Of a stretch of DNA of 64,000 nt, positions 1-9,670 are shown piece by piece; the stretch's first letter is position 1, and every line of letters starts with the position of its first letter. Source of the stretch: Acidobacteriota bacterium (GTDB lineage Bacteria > Acidobacteriota > Vicinamibacteria > Vicinamibacterales > CAVVIG01); assembly GCA_003222395.1 (NCBI GenBank), contig QHWB01000031.1, positions 2,501 to 66,500 on the forward strand, in the 5' to 3' direction. The notes under the pieces are model-generated. The model did no database searches. It worked only from the letters and a program-made list of their open reading frames with translations, and had not been told where the DNA came from. Made by a program: the position numbers and the translations under genes.

Positions 1-950
1 TGCTCGGCGCGCGACGTCTGTCCGGCGCCGTGCACCAGCGTCGTCACCTCGCGCGCGAGAACCCGCTGTGCCTCGCGTTTTTCCGGAGCAGCGGCGGTCG
101 TGGCCTCGAGCGCCGCGACCGCGTCTCGATCGAGGAACGTGAACGACTTCAAGTACGTCATGACGTCCCGATCATCCGTGTTCAACCAGAATTGAAAGAA
201 CCTGAACGGCGACGTCCGAGCCGGATCGAGCCAGATGGTTCCCGCCTCCGTCTTGCCGAATTTCGCTCCTGATGCCGTCGTCATCAGCGGCCAGACCAGC
301 CCGTGCGCCTTCCTGCCGCGCAGCCTTCGAATCAGATCGATGCCGGCCGTGATGTTGCCCCACTGATCGCTGCCGCCCATCTGGAGGAGGCACCCGAAGC
401 GGTCGGACAACTGCAGGAAGTCGTACGCCTGGAGCAGCAGATAACTGAATTCGGTGTACGAGATGCCTTCTTCGCTTTCGAGCCGTCGGCCGACCGACTC
501 CTTCTGCAGCATGTAATTGACGGTGAAATGTTTCCCCGTGTCCCGCAGAAACGACAGGAGATCGAGTGACCCGAGCCACTCGAAGTTGTCGACCAGACGT
601 GCCCCGTTCGCGGACGCGCTGAACTCGAGAAAGCGTGACAGCTGATCGCGCACGCCCGCGACGTTGACGGCCAGCTGTTCGGTCGTCAGCAGGACGCGTT
701 CCTGCGACTTGCCGCTCGGATCGCCAATCATGCCCGTGCCGCCACCGACGAGCGCAATCGACCGATGCCCGAACCGCTGCAGCCGCGCGAGCGCCATCAG
801 CGTCATCAGATTTCCGACGTGAAGGCTCGACGCGGTGGGGTCGAAGCCGATGTACGCGGTGACCTTTTCCTTCGCGAACAGTTCCGCGAGACCGTCCGTC
901 ACGTCGTACACGAGGCCGCGCCACGTGAACTCATCGAAGACGTTCGTCAT
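1..950 (-). CDS. tyrS: Tyrosine--tRNA ligase, 3' end cut by window edge
   Basis: Charges tRNA-Tyr with tyrosine in the cytoplasm. Translating the minus strand from the ATG at 950 gives a class I synthetase: [13 protein letters not shown] near residue 35 carries the HIGH-type motif (HVGN), followed by [14 protein letters not shown], the tRNA-Tyr family signature [11 protein letters not shown], and KFGKT in place of KMSKS, which is the usual form in the bacterial TyrRS subgroup. About 316 codons are visible of an expected 400-420, so the C-terminal S4-like domain lies outside the window. Only 25 bp separate this start from the divergent phosphoesterase start at 976; the spacer holds TATAGT on the minus strand, a possible -10 element for a very short leader. 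Identity is secure; only the end is missing. Confidence 0.96.
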   Translation of the reverse strand, partial: MTNVFDEFTWRGLVYDVTDGLAELFAKEKVTAYIGFDPTASSLHVGNLMTLMALARLQRFGHRSIALVGGGTGMIGDPSGKSQERVLLTTEQLAVNVAGVRDQLSRFLEFSASANGARLVDNFEWLGSLDLLSFLRDTGKHFTVNYMLQKESVGRRLESEEGISYTEFSYLLLQAYDFLQLSDRFGCLLQMGGSDQWGNITAGIDLIRRLRGRKAHGLVWPLMTTASGAKFGKTEAGTIWLDPARTSPFRFFQFWLNTDDRDVMTYLKSFTFLDRDAVAALEATTAAAPEKREAQRVLAREVTTLVHGAGQTSRAE

Positions 951-975
951 GAAGCGATCCATTACTATACAGGCG

Positions 976-1794
976 ATGGCGGTCACACGCCGCGCCGTGC
1001 TGAAGACGGTCGTCGCCGCGGCCGTCGGCGCTGCGGCCGGCGCAGGCACGTACGGCTTCGTCTACGGACGTCGCGCGCTCGAGTTGACGCGCGCGACCGT
1101 CCCCGTCGAAGGACTTCCGCCGTCGCTCGGCGGTCTGCGCCTCGGATTCCTGAGCGACATCCATCGAAGCATGTTCGTCTCGCAGGACGACGTTGCGACG
1201 GCGGTGTCGATGGTGATGAAGGAAAGACCCGATCTCATCGTGCTCGGTGGCGACTACGTCACCTGGGGCGATCGCAACTACGTCGGCCCGTCGGCGGAAG
1301 CGCTCGCGCCGCTGTCGGCGCCGCTCGGCGTCTTCGGCATTCTCGGCAACCACGACGACGACCATGCGATGCCGGCGGCGCTCGGAAAGAACGGCGCGCA
1401 GATGCTGAAGGACGCGCGCACGCGCATCACGGTCAGGGGTGAAACGGTCGACTTGATCGGCATTCGATTCTGGACGCGGCGCGCCGGCGACATCGCATCG
1501 CTCGTCCGCGGCGCCGCGCCGATGTCGATTCTGCTCGCGCACGATCCGCGACGGCTGACCGAAGCGGCAGGCCTCGGCGTCCCGCTCGTGCTCTCCGGCC
1601 ACACGCACGGCGGTCAAGTCGTGCTGCCGGTCGTCGGCGCCGTCGCCGCGCAGAAATTTCCGGTCGTTGCCGGCCTGGCGCGACGCGATCGCACGACAAT
1701 CTTCGTCAGCCGCGGCGTGGGCACCGTGTACGTGCCGGTACGGATCAATTGCCCGCCTGAAGTTGCGATCCTGACGCTCACGCGTTCGGCATGA
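976..1794 (+). CDS. Exported calcineurin-like metallophosphoesterase (YkuE/YaeI type)
   Basis: A 272-residue two-metal phosphoesterase. The metal-binding motifs appear in the right order: GFLSDIHRS (DxH), VLGGDYV (GGD), GILGNHDDD (GNHD), LLAHDP and SGHTHGG (GHTH). The N-terminus TRRAVLK followed by an alanine-rich hydrophobic stretch resembles a twin-arginine signal or anchor, so it probably acts outside the cytoplasmic membrane. I chose ATG 976 because it puts the Arg-Arg motif close to the N-terminus; an in-frame ATG at 949 is possible but would overlap the divergent tyrS start. YkuE/YaeI relatives act on lipid-linked phosphates such as UDP-diacylglucosamine or undecaprenyl-type substrates, but nothing here identifies the substrate. 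It converges on purN with a 70-bp gap. Confidence 0.85.
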   Translation: MAVTRRAVLKTVVAAAVGAAAGAGTYGFVYGRRALELTRATVPVEGLPPSLGGLRLGFLSDIHRSMFVSQDDVATAVSMVMKERPDLIVLGGDYVTWGDRNYVGPSAEALAPLSAPLGVFGILGNHDDDHAMPAALGKNGAQMLKDARTRITVRGETVDLIGIRFWTRRAGDIASLVRGAAPMSILLAHDPRRLTEAAGLGVPLVLSGHTHGGQVVLPVVGAVAAQKFPVVAGLARRDRTTIFVSRGVGTVYVPVRINCPPEVAILTLTRSA

Positions 1795-1864
1795 GAAACA
1801 GCCAATCGACGCCGTGCTCGACCCCTCGCGAACCCGCGATCTCATCGAGTCGCGACCGGCCTGC

Positions 1865-2479
1865 TTAGCCGGCGCGCGGAGTCCGAAACCGCCGCCCTTC
1901 GATCGTCCACGGCGCGTCGAGAACGAGGCGAATCGCTTCGGGATACAAGCGATGTTCCTCGACGAGAATGCGCGCCGAGAGCGTGTCGACCGTATCGTCC
2001 TCGAGGACCGCCACAGGCGCCTGCACGACGATGGGACCGGCGTCGAGATCCGACGTCACGAGGTGCACCGTCGCACCGCTGACGCGAACACCGTACTCGA
2101 GCGCCTGGCGCTGGGCGTCGAGTCCGGGAAACGCCGGCAACAGCGACGGATGGATGTTCAGGATGCGGCGTTCGAAGGCCCCCAGCAGCGGCGCGCCAAC
2201 CAGACGCATGTACCCCGCGAGGCATACGACGCCGACATCACGGGCGCGCAGAATCTTGACGAGCTCGCGGTCGTAGCCGTCGCGGTCGGCGAAATCGCGC
2301 GGGCTGACGTGCAGCGCCTCGACACCGGCTTCGCGCGCGCGCGCGAGTCCGGCCGCATCGGCGCGGTTGGACACGACGACGGCGACCTTCGCGTCGAGCG
2401 AACCCGATTGCGTGGCATCGAGGATCGATTGCAGATTGGAGCCGCGGCCGGAAATGAGAATCGCGAGGCGGCGGTTCAC
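1865..2479 (-). CDS. purN: Phosphoribosylglycinamide formyltransferase
   Basis: Transfers a formyl group from 10-formyl-THF to GAR, the third step of IMP synthesis. The 204-residue protein starts AILISGRGSNLQSIL (phosphate-binding loop) and contains VVSNRADAAGL, LAGYMRLVG, NIHPSLLPAFPGLDAQRQAL (catalytic N-x-H and the downstream Asp) and SGATVHLVTSDLDAGPIV. Length is typical of PurN. Start is GTG at 2479; it shares four bases (GTGA) with the purM stop, so the two genes are translationally coupled and this is the last gene of the purine operon. The formate-dependent alternative PurT is not seen in this window. Confidence 0.96.
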   Translation of the reverse strand: MNRRLAILISGRGSNLQSILDATQSGSLDAKVAVVVSNRADAAGLARAREAGVEALHVSPRDFADRDGYDRELVKILRARDVGVVCLAGYMRLVGAPLLGAFERRILNIHPSLLPAFPGLDAQRQALEYGVRVSGATVHLVTSDLDAGPIVVQAPVAVLEDDTVDTLSARILVEEHRLYPEAIRLVLDAPWTIEGRRFRTPRAG

Positions 2480-3501
2480 AGATACGTGACGGTGCGATCG
2501 CCGGAGACGACGAACCCGATGCGGATGGCATTCGGCTCGCCCGCGCGGCTCAGCGTATTGATGATCCGATCGGCCTCGCGCGACGCGCACACGATGACGA
2601 GACCGATGCCCATGTTGAACGTGCGAAACATCTCCGCGTCCGTGATGTCGCCGCGCTGCTGCAGCACGCGGAAGATCGGCGGAACCGTCCACGCCTGGCG
2701 ATCGATTTCCGCCGCGCACCCGTCCGGCAGCACGCGCGGCAGATTGTCGGTGATGCCTCCGCCGGTCACGTGGGCAAGACCTTTCATCGACTGGCGATCG
2801 AAGAACGGCTTGATGAGCGGCAAGTAGGATCGATGCGGCGCGAGCAGGACGTCGCCGACCATAGCGTTCAACTCGCGGACGAAGGTGTCGACCTTCCATC
2901 CCGCCGCTTCGAAGAAGACTCGCCGCGCGAGCGAATACCCGTTGGTGTGAAGTCCGGTCGAGGGCAGGCCGATCAGCACGTCGCCAGGCACGACCGAACG
3001 CCCGTCGATCAGCTTCGATTTCTCGACAATGCCGACGATGAAGCCGGCGATGTTGTACTCGCCGTCGGCGTAGAAGCCCGGCATCTCGGCCGTCTCTCCG
3101 CCGATGAGCGCGCAACCGTTCTCCCTGCACGCGCGCGCGACGCCGGCGACAACCTGTTCCGCGACAACCGGCGACAGCCGCCCGGTGGCGAGGTAATCGA
3201 GAAAGAAGAGCGGCTCTGCGCCCTGGACGAGGATGTCGTTCACGCAGTGGTTGACGAGATCGGCCCCGACGGTGTCGTGGCGTCCCGTCATGAAGGCCAC
3301 CTTGAGTTTCGTTCCGACGCCATCGGCGCTCGAGACGAGCACCGGATCCTGATACCGATCGCGGTCGAGACGGAACAGGCCGCCGAACGAGCCGATGTCC
3401 GAGAGCACGCCAGGCGTGAACGTCGATCGCGCGAGCGACCTGATGCGGCGGACGATTTCGTTGCCGGCGTCGATGTCGACGCCGGCGTCTTTGTATTTCA
3501 T
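2476..3501 (-). CDS. purM: Phosphoribosylformylglycinamidine cyclo-ligase (AIR synthetase)
   Basis: ATP-dependent ring closure of FGAM to AIR. The 341-residue protein begins MKYKDAGVDIDAGNEIV and shows SSADGVGTKLKVA, the conserved NDILVQGAEPLFFLDY segment, ALIGGETAEMPGFY, and THVTGGG-type sequence (LAHVTGGGITDNLPR) late in the protein, all diagnostic of PurM. Length is normal. It lies 34 bp after the HEAT-protein gene and overlaps purN by 4 bp, so it is inside the same transcript as purL and purF. Confidence 0.97.
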   Translation of the reverse strand: MKYKDAGVDIDAGNEIVRRIRSLARSTFTPGVLSDIGSFGGLFRLDRDRYQDPVLVSSADGVGTKLKVAFMTGRHDTVGADLVNHCVNDILVQGAEPLFFLDYLATGRLSPVVAEQVVAGVARACRENGCALIGGETAEMPGFYADGEYNIAGFIVGIVEKSKLIDGRSVVPGDVLIGLPSTGLHTNGYSLARRVFFEAAGWKVDTFVRELNAMVGDVLLAPHRSYLPLIKPFFDRQSMKGLAHVTGGGITDNLPRVLPDGCAAEIDRQAWTVPPIFRVLQQRGDITDAEMFRTFNMGIGLVIVCASREADRIINTLSRAGEPNAIRIGFVVSGDRTVTYL

Positions 3502-3535
3502 CAGCGTGTGAGGCGCGCCTGGCTTCGCCGATTCG

Positions 3536-4768
3536 TCAGAAATCCAATGTCCCTATGAGCGTCTGCATCAGTACGCGTCGCGGCGACGCGCCGTCCGACT
3601 CCCAGTACGTCCGACGCGCGACGGCGAAGAAGCGCTCTTTGTCGAGATCCTCCTCGAGCATGTCGAATCCTTCGGCGAGAAGCGCGACGGCTTTCTCGCG
3701 GTCCGCGTACTGCTCGAGCAGCGTCATCATCAGCCGCGTGCTGCGAAGCGCGATCGTCGCGACGGCCAGCGCAACCGGCGCGCGCGTCGAATCCTCCGTG
3801 GCGGGAATGCCGACGTCGAAGAGCGACGCCGCCGCTTCCTGATGTCCGGCCACGCCGAGCGCGCCGAGGCCGGTCGCGGCCGCGCGGAGCAGTTCCTGAT
3901 ACCCGGCGTTCCGGTCGGTGAACTTCAGCGTCTCGACCAGATAGCTCTCGTGCGAGCTGCAGTTAACGCCGAGCAGACAGATGGCTGCGGCAATGGACGG
4001 TTGCGTCTGGCGTGACGCGGTGCGCTGGATGGCGGCGAGCGTTTCGAGCGCGCGCTTGTCGCCAATCTTCCCGAGCGCCAGCGCCGCGTCGTCCTGAAGC
4101 GGACCGTCGAGCTTAGCGACGCTCGTAATCGCGTCGAGCGCGAACGCCGCCTTGTAGTCGCCGAGCGCCTCGATGACGCTGCTGCGAAAGAAGTCCTCGC
4201 CGCGCGCCACGTCACGGATCAATGCCTGGCGTGCGGCGGCGACTTCCACGCCGTCGCCCGCCGCGGCCGCAGCGAGCGCGCGAGCGACCGCCGGACGGAC
4301 GAACTCGCCCTGTTCGGTGTCGAACGCTGTGACGAATTGAGGGATCAGCGCGCGATCGGGGTTGTGTTCGAAGAAGCTGTACGCGACGGCGCGGAGCCGA
4401 TCGTTGGGACTCGTCAACGATTCGCGCATCGAGTCCTTCGCGCGCGGATCGTTGAACCCGGACAGCAGGACGAGTGCCCGGTAGCGGACGTAGCCGTCGC
4501 CGTGTTCGGATACCGCCTGAATCAGCGCGGGCACCGCCTGCGCCGCCGGAGTACGGCGCACGAGGCGCGACGCGTTCGTCCGCGCGGAGTAATCGAGATC
4601 GCCGAGCTTGGCGATCGCCGATTGGAGCTGTACCGCCGAAACCGGCTGGGGCGCGCTGGGCTCCTGCTGCGCGCTTGCAATCTCGCCACCGCAGAAGACA
4701 GCGAAGACAGAGACGATGAGAGCTGACAGAAGAGCGCGAGTCCTCCGTGCTCGAGAGGGGCAGCGCAT
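3536..4768 (-). CDS. Exported HEAT-repeat protein embedded in the purine operon
   Basis: A 410-residue protein with an N-terminal signal peptide (Arg-rich start, hydrophobic ALLSALIVSVFAVF core, ASAQQ cleavage region). The rest is alpha-helical repeats of HEAT/armadillo type: for example PALIQAVSEHGDGYVRYRALVLL, DDAALALGKIGDKRALETLAAI and APVALAVATIALRST. It should therefore be a periplasmic or secreted scaffold, not a purine enzyme. ATG 4768 is only 2 bp after the purF stop and there is no room for a separate promoter, so it must be co-transcribed with the purine genes. I cannot assign a partner. Function unknown; a lyase-type PBS_HEAT role is a family possibility only. Confidence 0.8.
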   Translation of the reverse strand: MRCPSRARRTRALLSALIVSVFAVFCGGEIASAQQEPSAPQPVSAVQLQSAIAKLGDLDYSARTNASRLVRRTPAAQAVPALIQAVSEHGDGYVRYRALVLLSGFNDPRAKDSMRESLTSPNDRLRAVAYSFFEHNPDRALIPQFVTAFDTEQGEFVRPAVARALAAAAAGDGVEVAAARQALIRDVARGEDFFRSSVIEALGDYKAAFALDAITSVAKLDGPLQDDAALALGKIGDKRALETLAAIQRTASRQTQPSIAAAICLLGVNCSSHESYLVETLKFTDRNAGYQELLRAAATGLGALGVAGHQEAAASLFDVGIPATEDSTRAPVALAVATIALRSTRLMMTLLEQYADREKAVALLAEGFDMLEEDLDKERFFAVARRTYWESDGASPRRVLMQTLIGTLDF

Positions 4769-4770
4769 CG

Positions 4771-6192
4771 TCAATTCGTGACGGCTTCTTTGTCCAGCTT
4801 CAGCGCGAGCTGCAGGTAGCTCGCTTCGTCTCGTGGAAACTCCACAGGATACCTGCCCGTGTAGCACGAGGTGCAATACGATGCGCGATCCGGCGCGACC
4901 GTGCTGAGCAGCCCTTCGAGGCTCAGATACGCGACGCTGTCCGCTTCGATGAAGTCCCGGATCTGATCGAGCGTGTGCGTCGCTGCGATCAGATCGGCCT
5001 TTCGTGGCGTGTCGACGCCGTAGAAGCAGGGCGAGATCGTCGGCGGGCAGCTGATCCGGACGTGCACTTCCTTGGCGCCGGCGGCGCGAACCATTCGGAC
5101 GATTTTGCGGCTCGTGGTGCCGCGGACGATCGAGTCGTCGACGAGAATCACCCGCTGGCCGGCGAGAATGCTCTTCACCGGATTGAGCTTGACCCGGACG
5201 CCGAAGTGGCGAATCGAGGACTGCGGCTCGATGAACGTCCGGCCGACATAATGATTCCGGATGAGGCCCATCCGCAGCGGCACGCCCGACTCCTCGGCGT
5301 ATCCCATCGCGGCACACACCCCCGAATCGGGCACCGGCACGACGACCTCCGCGGCAATCGGCTGCTCTCGCGCGAGCACGCGCCCGAGCTCGGTACGCAC
5401 TTCGTTGACGCTCTTGCCGAACACATAGCTGTCGGGCCTCGCGAAATACACGTGCTCGAAGATGCAGTGCGCGAGCGGCGCGGGCGGGTACGGTTTAATC
5501 GAACGTACTCCGCCCTCGGAGATGACGATCACTTCTCCCGGTTCGACGTCACGTTCGTACGTCGCACCGATCAGATCCATCGCGCACGTTTCGGAACACA
5601 CCACGTACGCGCCGTCGAGCCGGCCGAGCGCCAGCGGACGGAATCCATGCGGATCGCGGACGGCAATGAGCCGGTCCTTCGTGAGCATCACGAGCGAAAA
5701 CGCGCCCTGCACCTGCGAGACGGAGTCGACGATGGCGTCCTCGACGCTGCCGGCCTTCGACTTCGCGTACAGATGCAGGATGACCTCCGTGTCGCTGTTC
5801 GACTGGAAGATCGATCCCTGCCGGACGAGCTCCTCGCGCAGCTCTTTCGCGTTCACGAGATTACCGTTGTGACAGAGCGCAATCTGCCCGTGCGCGCAGT
5901 CGATCAGGATCGGCTGCGCGTTGGTCAGCTTGCTCTCACCCGCCGTGGAATAGCGCACGTGGCCGATCGCGCGCGTTCCCGGCAGTTCCCCGAGCGTGCG
6001 GCTGTCGAAAATGTCCGCGACATAGCCCATGTCACGCGACACCCGCACACGCTCGCCGTCCGAGGCGGCGATGCCGGCGCTTTCCTGTCCCCGATGCTGC
6101 AGCGCATACAACCCGAGGTAGGTCATGTTCGAGGCTTCGTTGTGACCGAAGATCCCGAACACGCCGCATTCTTCTCTGAATTTGTCGAACAT
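4771..6192 (-). CDS. purF: Amidophosphoribosyltransferase (Fe-S type)
   Basis: First committed step of purine synthesis: PRPP plus glutamine to phosphoribosylamine. 473 residues. The N-terminal Ntn glutaminase nucleophile is Cys9, preceded by a short propeptide (MFDKFREE) as in the Bacillus-type enzyme. The PRPP loop is VILVDDSIVRGTTS. Four cysteines occur where the B. subtilis enzyme binds a [4Fe-4S] cluster: HCIFEHVYFARPDS, SPCFYGVDTP and CTSC near the C-terminus; the cluster-dependent, oxygen-sensitive form is therefore expected. It lies 182 bp after purL, a spacer that holds a 27-bp direct repeat, and 2 bp before the HEAT gene. Confidence 0.97.
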   Translation of the reverse strand: MFDKFREECGVFGIFGHNEASNMTYLGLYALQHRGQESAGIAASDGERVRVSRDMGYVADIFDSRTLGELPGTRAIGHVRYSTAGESKLTNAQPILIDCAHGQIALCHNGNLVNAKELREELVRQGSIFQSNSDTEVILHLYAKSKAGSVEDAIVDSVSQVQGAFSLVMLTKDRLIAVRDPHGFRPLALGRLDGAYVVCSETCAMDLIGATYERDVEPGEVIVISEGGVRSIKPYPPAPLAHCIFEHVYFARPDSYVFGKSVNEVRTELGRVLAREQPIAAEVVVPVPDSGVCAAMGYAEESGVPLRMGLIRNHYVGRTFIEPQSSIRHFGVRVKLNPVKSILAGQRVILVDDSIVRGTTSRKIVRMVRAAGAKEVHVRISCPPTISPCFYGVDTPRKADLIAATHTLDQIRDFIEADSVAYLSLEGLLSTVAPDRASYCTSCYTGRYPVEFPRDEASYLQLALKLDKEAVTN

Positions 6193-6242
6193 TACTCACT
6201 CTGTGCGCGGGGGCCCACCCCGGCGCACCTGTCGCGGCTCGC

Positions 6243-6357
6243 CTCATGGCTCGCCGCGGTTATCGTGGCATCTTTTCGCTCATCAACATCTTGATGGCGC
6301 GACAAAACCCTCACTGCCTCACACTGCTCGCTCATGGCTCGCCGCGGTTATCGTGGC
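6243..6357. repeat. 27-bp direct repeat pair in the purL-purF spacer
   Basis: An identical 27-bp sequence beginning CTCATGGCTCGCCGCGG occurs at 6243-6269 and 6331-6357, 88 bp apart, within the 182-bp gap between purL and purF. The two copies sit in an otherwise unstructured spacer. No coding role fits: on the plus strand each copy would encode MARRGYRG in short overlapping frames without family features. Confidence 0.85.
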
Positions 6358-6374
6358 GTTGTTTCTGCCAACAT

Positions 6375-8660
6375 TCATGCGACGCGTTTCACGAAGTACT
6401 TCTCTATCGCCGACAACCAGACGCGTTCGGCTTCGCCGACGGACACTTCAATCACTGTCTCGCCTGCGACCGCAATTCGGAGGCGGTTGCCGCCGGTGCG
6501 GCCGATGACTTTCGCCGGCACGCTCGCGGCCGCGGCGCGCTGCAGCACGGCGGTCACATCGTCCGGCGCTACGCCGATCACGACGCGCGACGCCGATTCG
6601 CCGAAAAGCGCGGCGGCGACGTTCACTGCGTCATTGCCGGCCACTCGCACACGATCGATCTCGACCTCTGCACCCATGCCGGCGGTGTCGAAGCAGCACT
6701 CGGCCAGGGTTACCGCGATGCCGCCGTCGGAGCAATCGTGCGCCGAGCGTACGAGCCGTTCCTCTGAAAGCGCCACGAGCAGTTGCTGGAGCGCCCGCTC
6801 GGCGGCGAGGTCGAGCGCCGGCGGCACGCCGCGCACGAGGCCGTGGATCACCTTCAGATATTCGGTTCCGCCGAGCTCGCCGCGGCTGTCCCCAAGCATC
6901 ACGATCGCGTCGCCCGGCTCGCGGAAGCGGCGCGCGACGACGCGATCCGCGCGCTCGAGAAGACCGACGACACCAATCACCGGCGTCGGGTAGATGGCAT
7001 GGCCATCGGTCTCGTTGTAGAGGCTGACGTTGCCGCCCGTAATCGGCACGTCGAGCGCTCGACACGCCTCGCCAATCCCTTCGACCGCCTTTGCGAACTG
7101 CCACATGATCGCCGGGCGTTCCGGGTTGCCGAAGTTCAGGCAATTGGTCGCGCCGAGCGGCCGGGCGCCGGCGCACGCGACGTTCCGGGCCGCTTCAGCC
7201 ACGGCGAGCATCGCGCCCCGATGCGGATCGAGGTAGCAGTACCGGCCGTTCCCATCGACCGACAGAGCCAGCGCGCGATCGGTGCCGCGCACACGAACGA
7301 CGCCCGCGCCCATTCCTGGCAGATTGATCGTGCTCGTCCGCACCATGTGGTCGTACTGGCGGTACACCCAGCGCTTGCTGCCGATCGTCGGCGAACCGAG
7401 CAGTGCCAAAAAATCGCCGCCCGACTGAAAGCCTCGCGCTACACGCCCGGTGCCATGTAGCGGCCGCTTTTCAGGCGAGCGGTCACCGAGCGATTCGAGA
7501 TCGAGCCGCTGTGCTTCGCGCAAGTACTCCGGCTCTGTCGCCGGGCGCCGGTACAACGGCGCTTCATCGGTCAGCGCGCGATTCGGAATCTCGGCGACAA
7601 CCGACCCGCGATCCTTCACGCGCAGAACACCGTCGCTCGTCACCTCGCCGATCCGGACCGCGTGAAGATCCCACTTCTCGAAGATCCGCTCGACCTCGGC
7701 TTCGCGGCCGCGCTTCGCCACGAGCAGCATGCGCTCCTGCGATTCCGACAGCATGATCTCGTACGGCGTCATGCCGGTTTCGCGCTGCGGCACGAACGAG
7801 ACATCGATCTCGACGCCGGCGCCGCCGCGCGACCCCATCTCCGTCGTCGAGCAGGTGAGCCCTGCGGCGCCCATGTCCTGGATGCCGACGAGCGCGTCGG
7901 TCCGCATCACTTCGAGGCATGCCTCGAGCAACAGTTTCTCCATGAACGGATCGCCGACCTGCACCGCCGGACGCTTCTCCGCCGATTTCTCGTCGAACTC
8001 CGCCGACGCCATCGTCGCGCCGTGGATGCCGTCGCGACCCGTCTTCGCGCCGACATAGTACACAGGGTTGCCGACGCCCGACGCGACGCCTTTGATGATG
8101 TCCGATGCCTTCGCGATGCCGAGGCAGAAGACGTTCACGAGCGGATTCCCCGAGTAGCTCGGCTCGAAGACGATCTCGCCCCCGACCGTCGGGATGCCGA
8201 TGCTGTTGCCATAGCCGGCAATGCCGGCGACGACGCCTTCGAGCAGGCGCTTCGTGCCGGGCGCCTCGAGCGATCCGAACCGCAGCGAGTTCAGCAGCGC
8301 AATCGGCCGCGCGCCCATCGTGAAGATGTCACGAATGATGCCGCCCACGCCGGTCGCCGCGCCCTGATACGGCTCGATGAACGACGGATGATTGTGCGAC
8401 TCGATCTTGAAGACTGCCGCGAGCCCCTCGCCGATGTCGACTGCGCCGGCGTTCTCGCCCGGACCCTGCAGCACCTGCGGTCCCTTCGTCGGCAGCGTCT
8501 TCAGATGGACGCGCGAGCTCTTGTAGCTGCAGTGCTCCGACCACATCACCGAAAAGATGCCGAGCTCGGTCAGATTCGGCTCGCGCCCGAGGAACTCCAC
8601 GATGCGGTCGTACTCTTCGCGTGTGAGGCCGTGGCGCTGGAGAACCTGCAGGTCGATCAT
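6375..8660 (-). CDS. purL: Phosphoribosylformylglycinamidine synthase subunit PurL (small type)
   Basis: ATP-dependent FGAR-to-FGAM synthase subunit. At 761 residues it is the small PurL, which needs separate PurS and PurQ; both are immediately upstream. Visible features: [14 protein letters not shown] near residue 40, the [24 protein letters not shown]/metal-binding region (residues ~95-115, split here as SHNHPS and GAATGVGGI), [12 protein letters not shown], and the second AIRS-type half with [12 protein letters not shown] and [12 protein letters not shown]. It is 9 bp downstream of purQ. Complete and intact. Confidence 0.98.
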   Translation of the reverse strand: MIDLQVLQRHGLTREEYDRIVEFLGREPNLTELGIFSVMWSEHCSYKSSRVHLKTLPTKGPQVLQGPGENAGAVDIGEGLAAVFKIESHNHPSFIEPYQGAATGVGGIIRDIFTMGARPIALLNSLRFGSLEAPGTKRLLEGVVAGIAGYGNSIGIPTVGGEIVFEPSYSGNPLVNVFCLGIAKASDIIKGVASGVGNPVYYVGAKTGRDGIHGATMASAEFDEKSAEKRPAVQVGDPFMEKLLLEACLEVMRTDALVGIQDMGAAGLTCSTTEMGSRGGAGVEIDVSFVPQRETGMTPYEIMLSESQERMLLVAKRGREAEVERIFEKWDLHAVRIGEVTSDGVLRVKDRGSVVAEIPNRALTDEAPLYRRPATEPEYLREAQRLDLESLGDRSPEKRPLHGTGRVARGFQSGGDFLALLGSPTIGSKRWVYRQYDHMVRTSTINLPGMGAGVVRVRGTDRALALSVDGNGRYCYLDPHRGAMLAVAEAARNVACAGARPLGATNCLNFGNPERPAIMWQFAKAVEGIGEACRALDVPITGGNVSLYNETDGHAIYPTPVIGVVGLLERADRVVARRFREPGDAIVMLGDSRGELGGTEYLKVIHGLVRGVPPALDLAAERALQQLLVALSEERLVRSAHDCSDGGIAVTLAECCFDTAGMGAEVEIDRVRVAGNDAVNVAAALFGESASRVVIGVAPDDVTAVLQRAAAASVPAKVIGRTGGNRLRIAVAGETVIEVSVGEAERVWLSAIEKYFVKRVA

Positions 8661-8669
8661 GTGGCTTGC

Positions 8670-9407
8670 CTAAGAGGCTCGCCCTACAACGGACGGCTGC
8701 AGCGCGAGGCTTTCAGCCGAGCGAAGGGTCTGAACGATGGACTCGAAGATCAGTCGTCCGTCGACGCCGCCGAGCAGCGGCTCGCACGCACGCTCGGGGT
8801 GCGGCATCATGCCGACGACGTTGCGCCGCTCGTTGCAAATCGACGCGATCGCGCCGACCGATCCGTTCGGGTTCCACTCGTCGTTGATCTGACCCTGAGG
8901 ATCCGTGTAGCGCAGAATCACCTGGCGATTCGCCTCGAGCTTCTCCACCGTTTCCGGTGGAGCGAAGTAGTTGCCTTCGCCGTGACCGATCGGAATCCGC
9001 AGCACCTGGCCGGCGCGGGCCGCGGCGGTGAACGGCGTGTCGGTCCGTTCGACGCGCAGATAGACGTGCTGGCAGCAGTACTTGAGGCCCTTGTTGCGCA
9101 GCATGGCGCCAGGCAGCAGTCCAGCCTCGAGCAGGATCTGAAATCCGTTGCAGATGCCGAGCACCGGACCGCCGCGGTCAGCGAACGCCCGCACGGCGCC
9201 CATGATTGGCGAAAAGCGCGCCATCGCCCCGGTGCGCAGGTAGTCACCGTGCGCGAAGCCCCCGGGCAGAATCACGACGTCGGCGCCTTTCACGTCGGTG
9301 TTCTTGTGCCAGAGATACTCGGCATCCTGACCGAAGACATCCTTCGCCGCATGATACGCGTCCTCATCGCAGTTGCTGCCCGGAAAGATGACGACTCCGA
9401 ACTTCAT
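8670..9407 (-). CDS. purQ: Phosphoribosylformylglycinamidine synthase, glutaminase subunit
   Basis: Supplies ammonia from glutamine to PurL. 245 residues: [18 protein letters not shown] at the start, the class I amidotransferase nucleophile elbow [19 protein letters not shown] with catalytic Cys, and the His/Glu pair in [13 protein letters not shown] near the C-terminus. ATG 9407 is preferred over a longer frame because MKFGVV is the family's normal N-terminus and this start lies 1 bp past the purS stop, consistent with coupled translation. Confidence 0.97.
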   Translation of the reverse strand: MKFGVVIFPGSNCDEDAYHAAKDVFGQDAEYLWHKNTDVKGADVVILPGGFAHGDYLRTGAMARFSPIMGAVRAFADRGGPVLGICNGFQILLEAGLLPGAMLRNKGLKYCCQHVYLRVERTDTPFTAAARAGQVLRIPIGHGEGNYFAPPETVEKLEANRQVILRYTDPQGQINDEWNPNGSVGAIASICNERRNVVGMMPHPERACEPLLGGVDGRLIFESIVQTLRSAESLALQPSVVGRAS

Positions 9408-9408
9408 G

Positions 9409-9648
9409 TCAGTCGACCTCGATGCGATAGGTTTCAATCACCGGGTTCGCGAGAAGCTTGTCGGCGACTTCGGCGGCAAGCGCCTTGGCCCGCGCCGCTT
9501 CGGTCGTCGCGAGATCCAGCTCGAAGTACTTGCCCTGCCGGACATCCGCCACGCCGTCGTAGCCGAGCGATTGCAGCGCGTCGGCGATCGTCCGGCCCTG
9601 CGGATCGAAAACCGACGGCTTCAGCGTGACAAACACACGCGCGCGCAT
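9409..9648 (-). CDS. purS: Phosphoribosylformylglycinamidine synthase subunit PurS
   Basis: 79-residue subunit that bridges PurL and PurQ. The sequence [18 protein letters not shown] is the classic PurS start (KxxVLDPQG), followed by [20 protein letters not shown] and ending [13 protein letters not shown]. Size matches the family (about 80 residues). It lies 22 bp downstream of purB; that short spacer includes the sequence CAACGCAGAGC, which looks like dispersed-repeat debris, not a regulatory site. Confidence 0.96.
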   Translation of the reverse strand: MRARVFVTLKPSVFDPQGRTIADALQSLGYDGVADVRQGKYFELDLATTEAARAKALAAEVADKLLANPVIETYRIEVD

Positions 9649-9670
9649 GGAACGACCTCGCGTACGACGA

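Noticed and set aside
951-975. tRNA or riboswitch in the tyrS/phosphoesterase spacer
   Set aside because: Only 25 bp long; no T-box could fit upstream of tyrS.
4747-6294. Long open frame (515 codons) opposite purF
   Set aside because: It is an antisense shadow of purF: Arg/His/Asp-rich, no family motifs, and purF on the other strand has every catalytic residue.
7662-9629. Long open frame (655 codons) opposite purL, purQ and purS
   Set aside because: Spans three well-supported genes on the other strand; composition typical of high-GC antisense frames.
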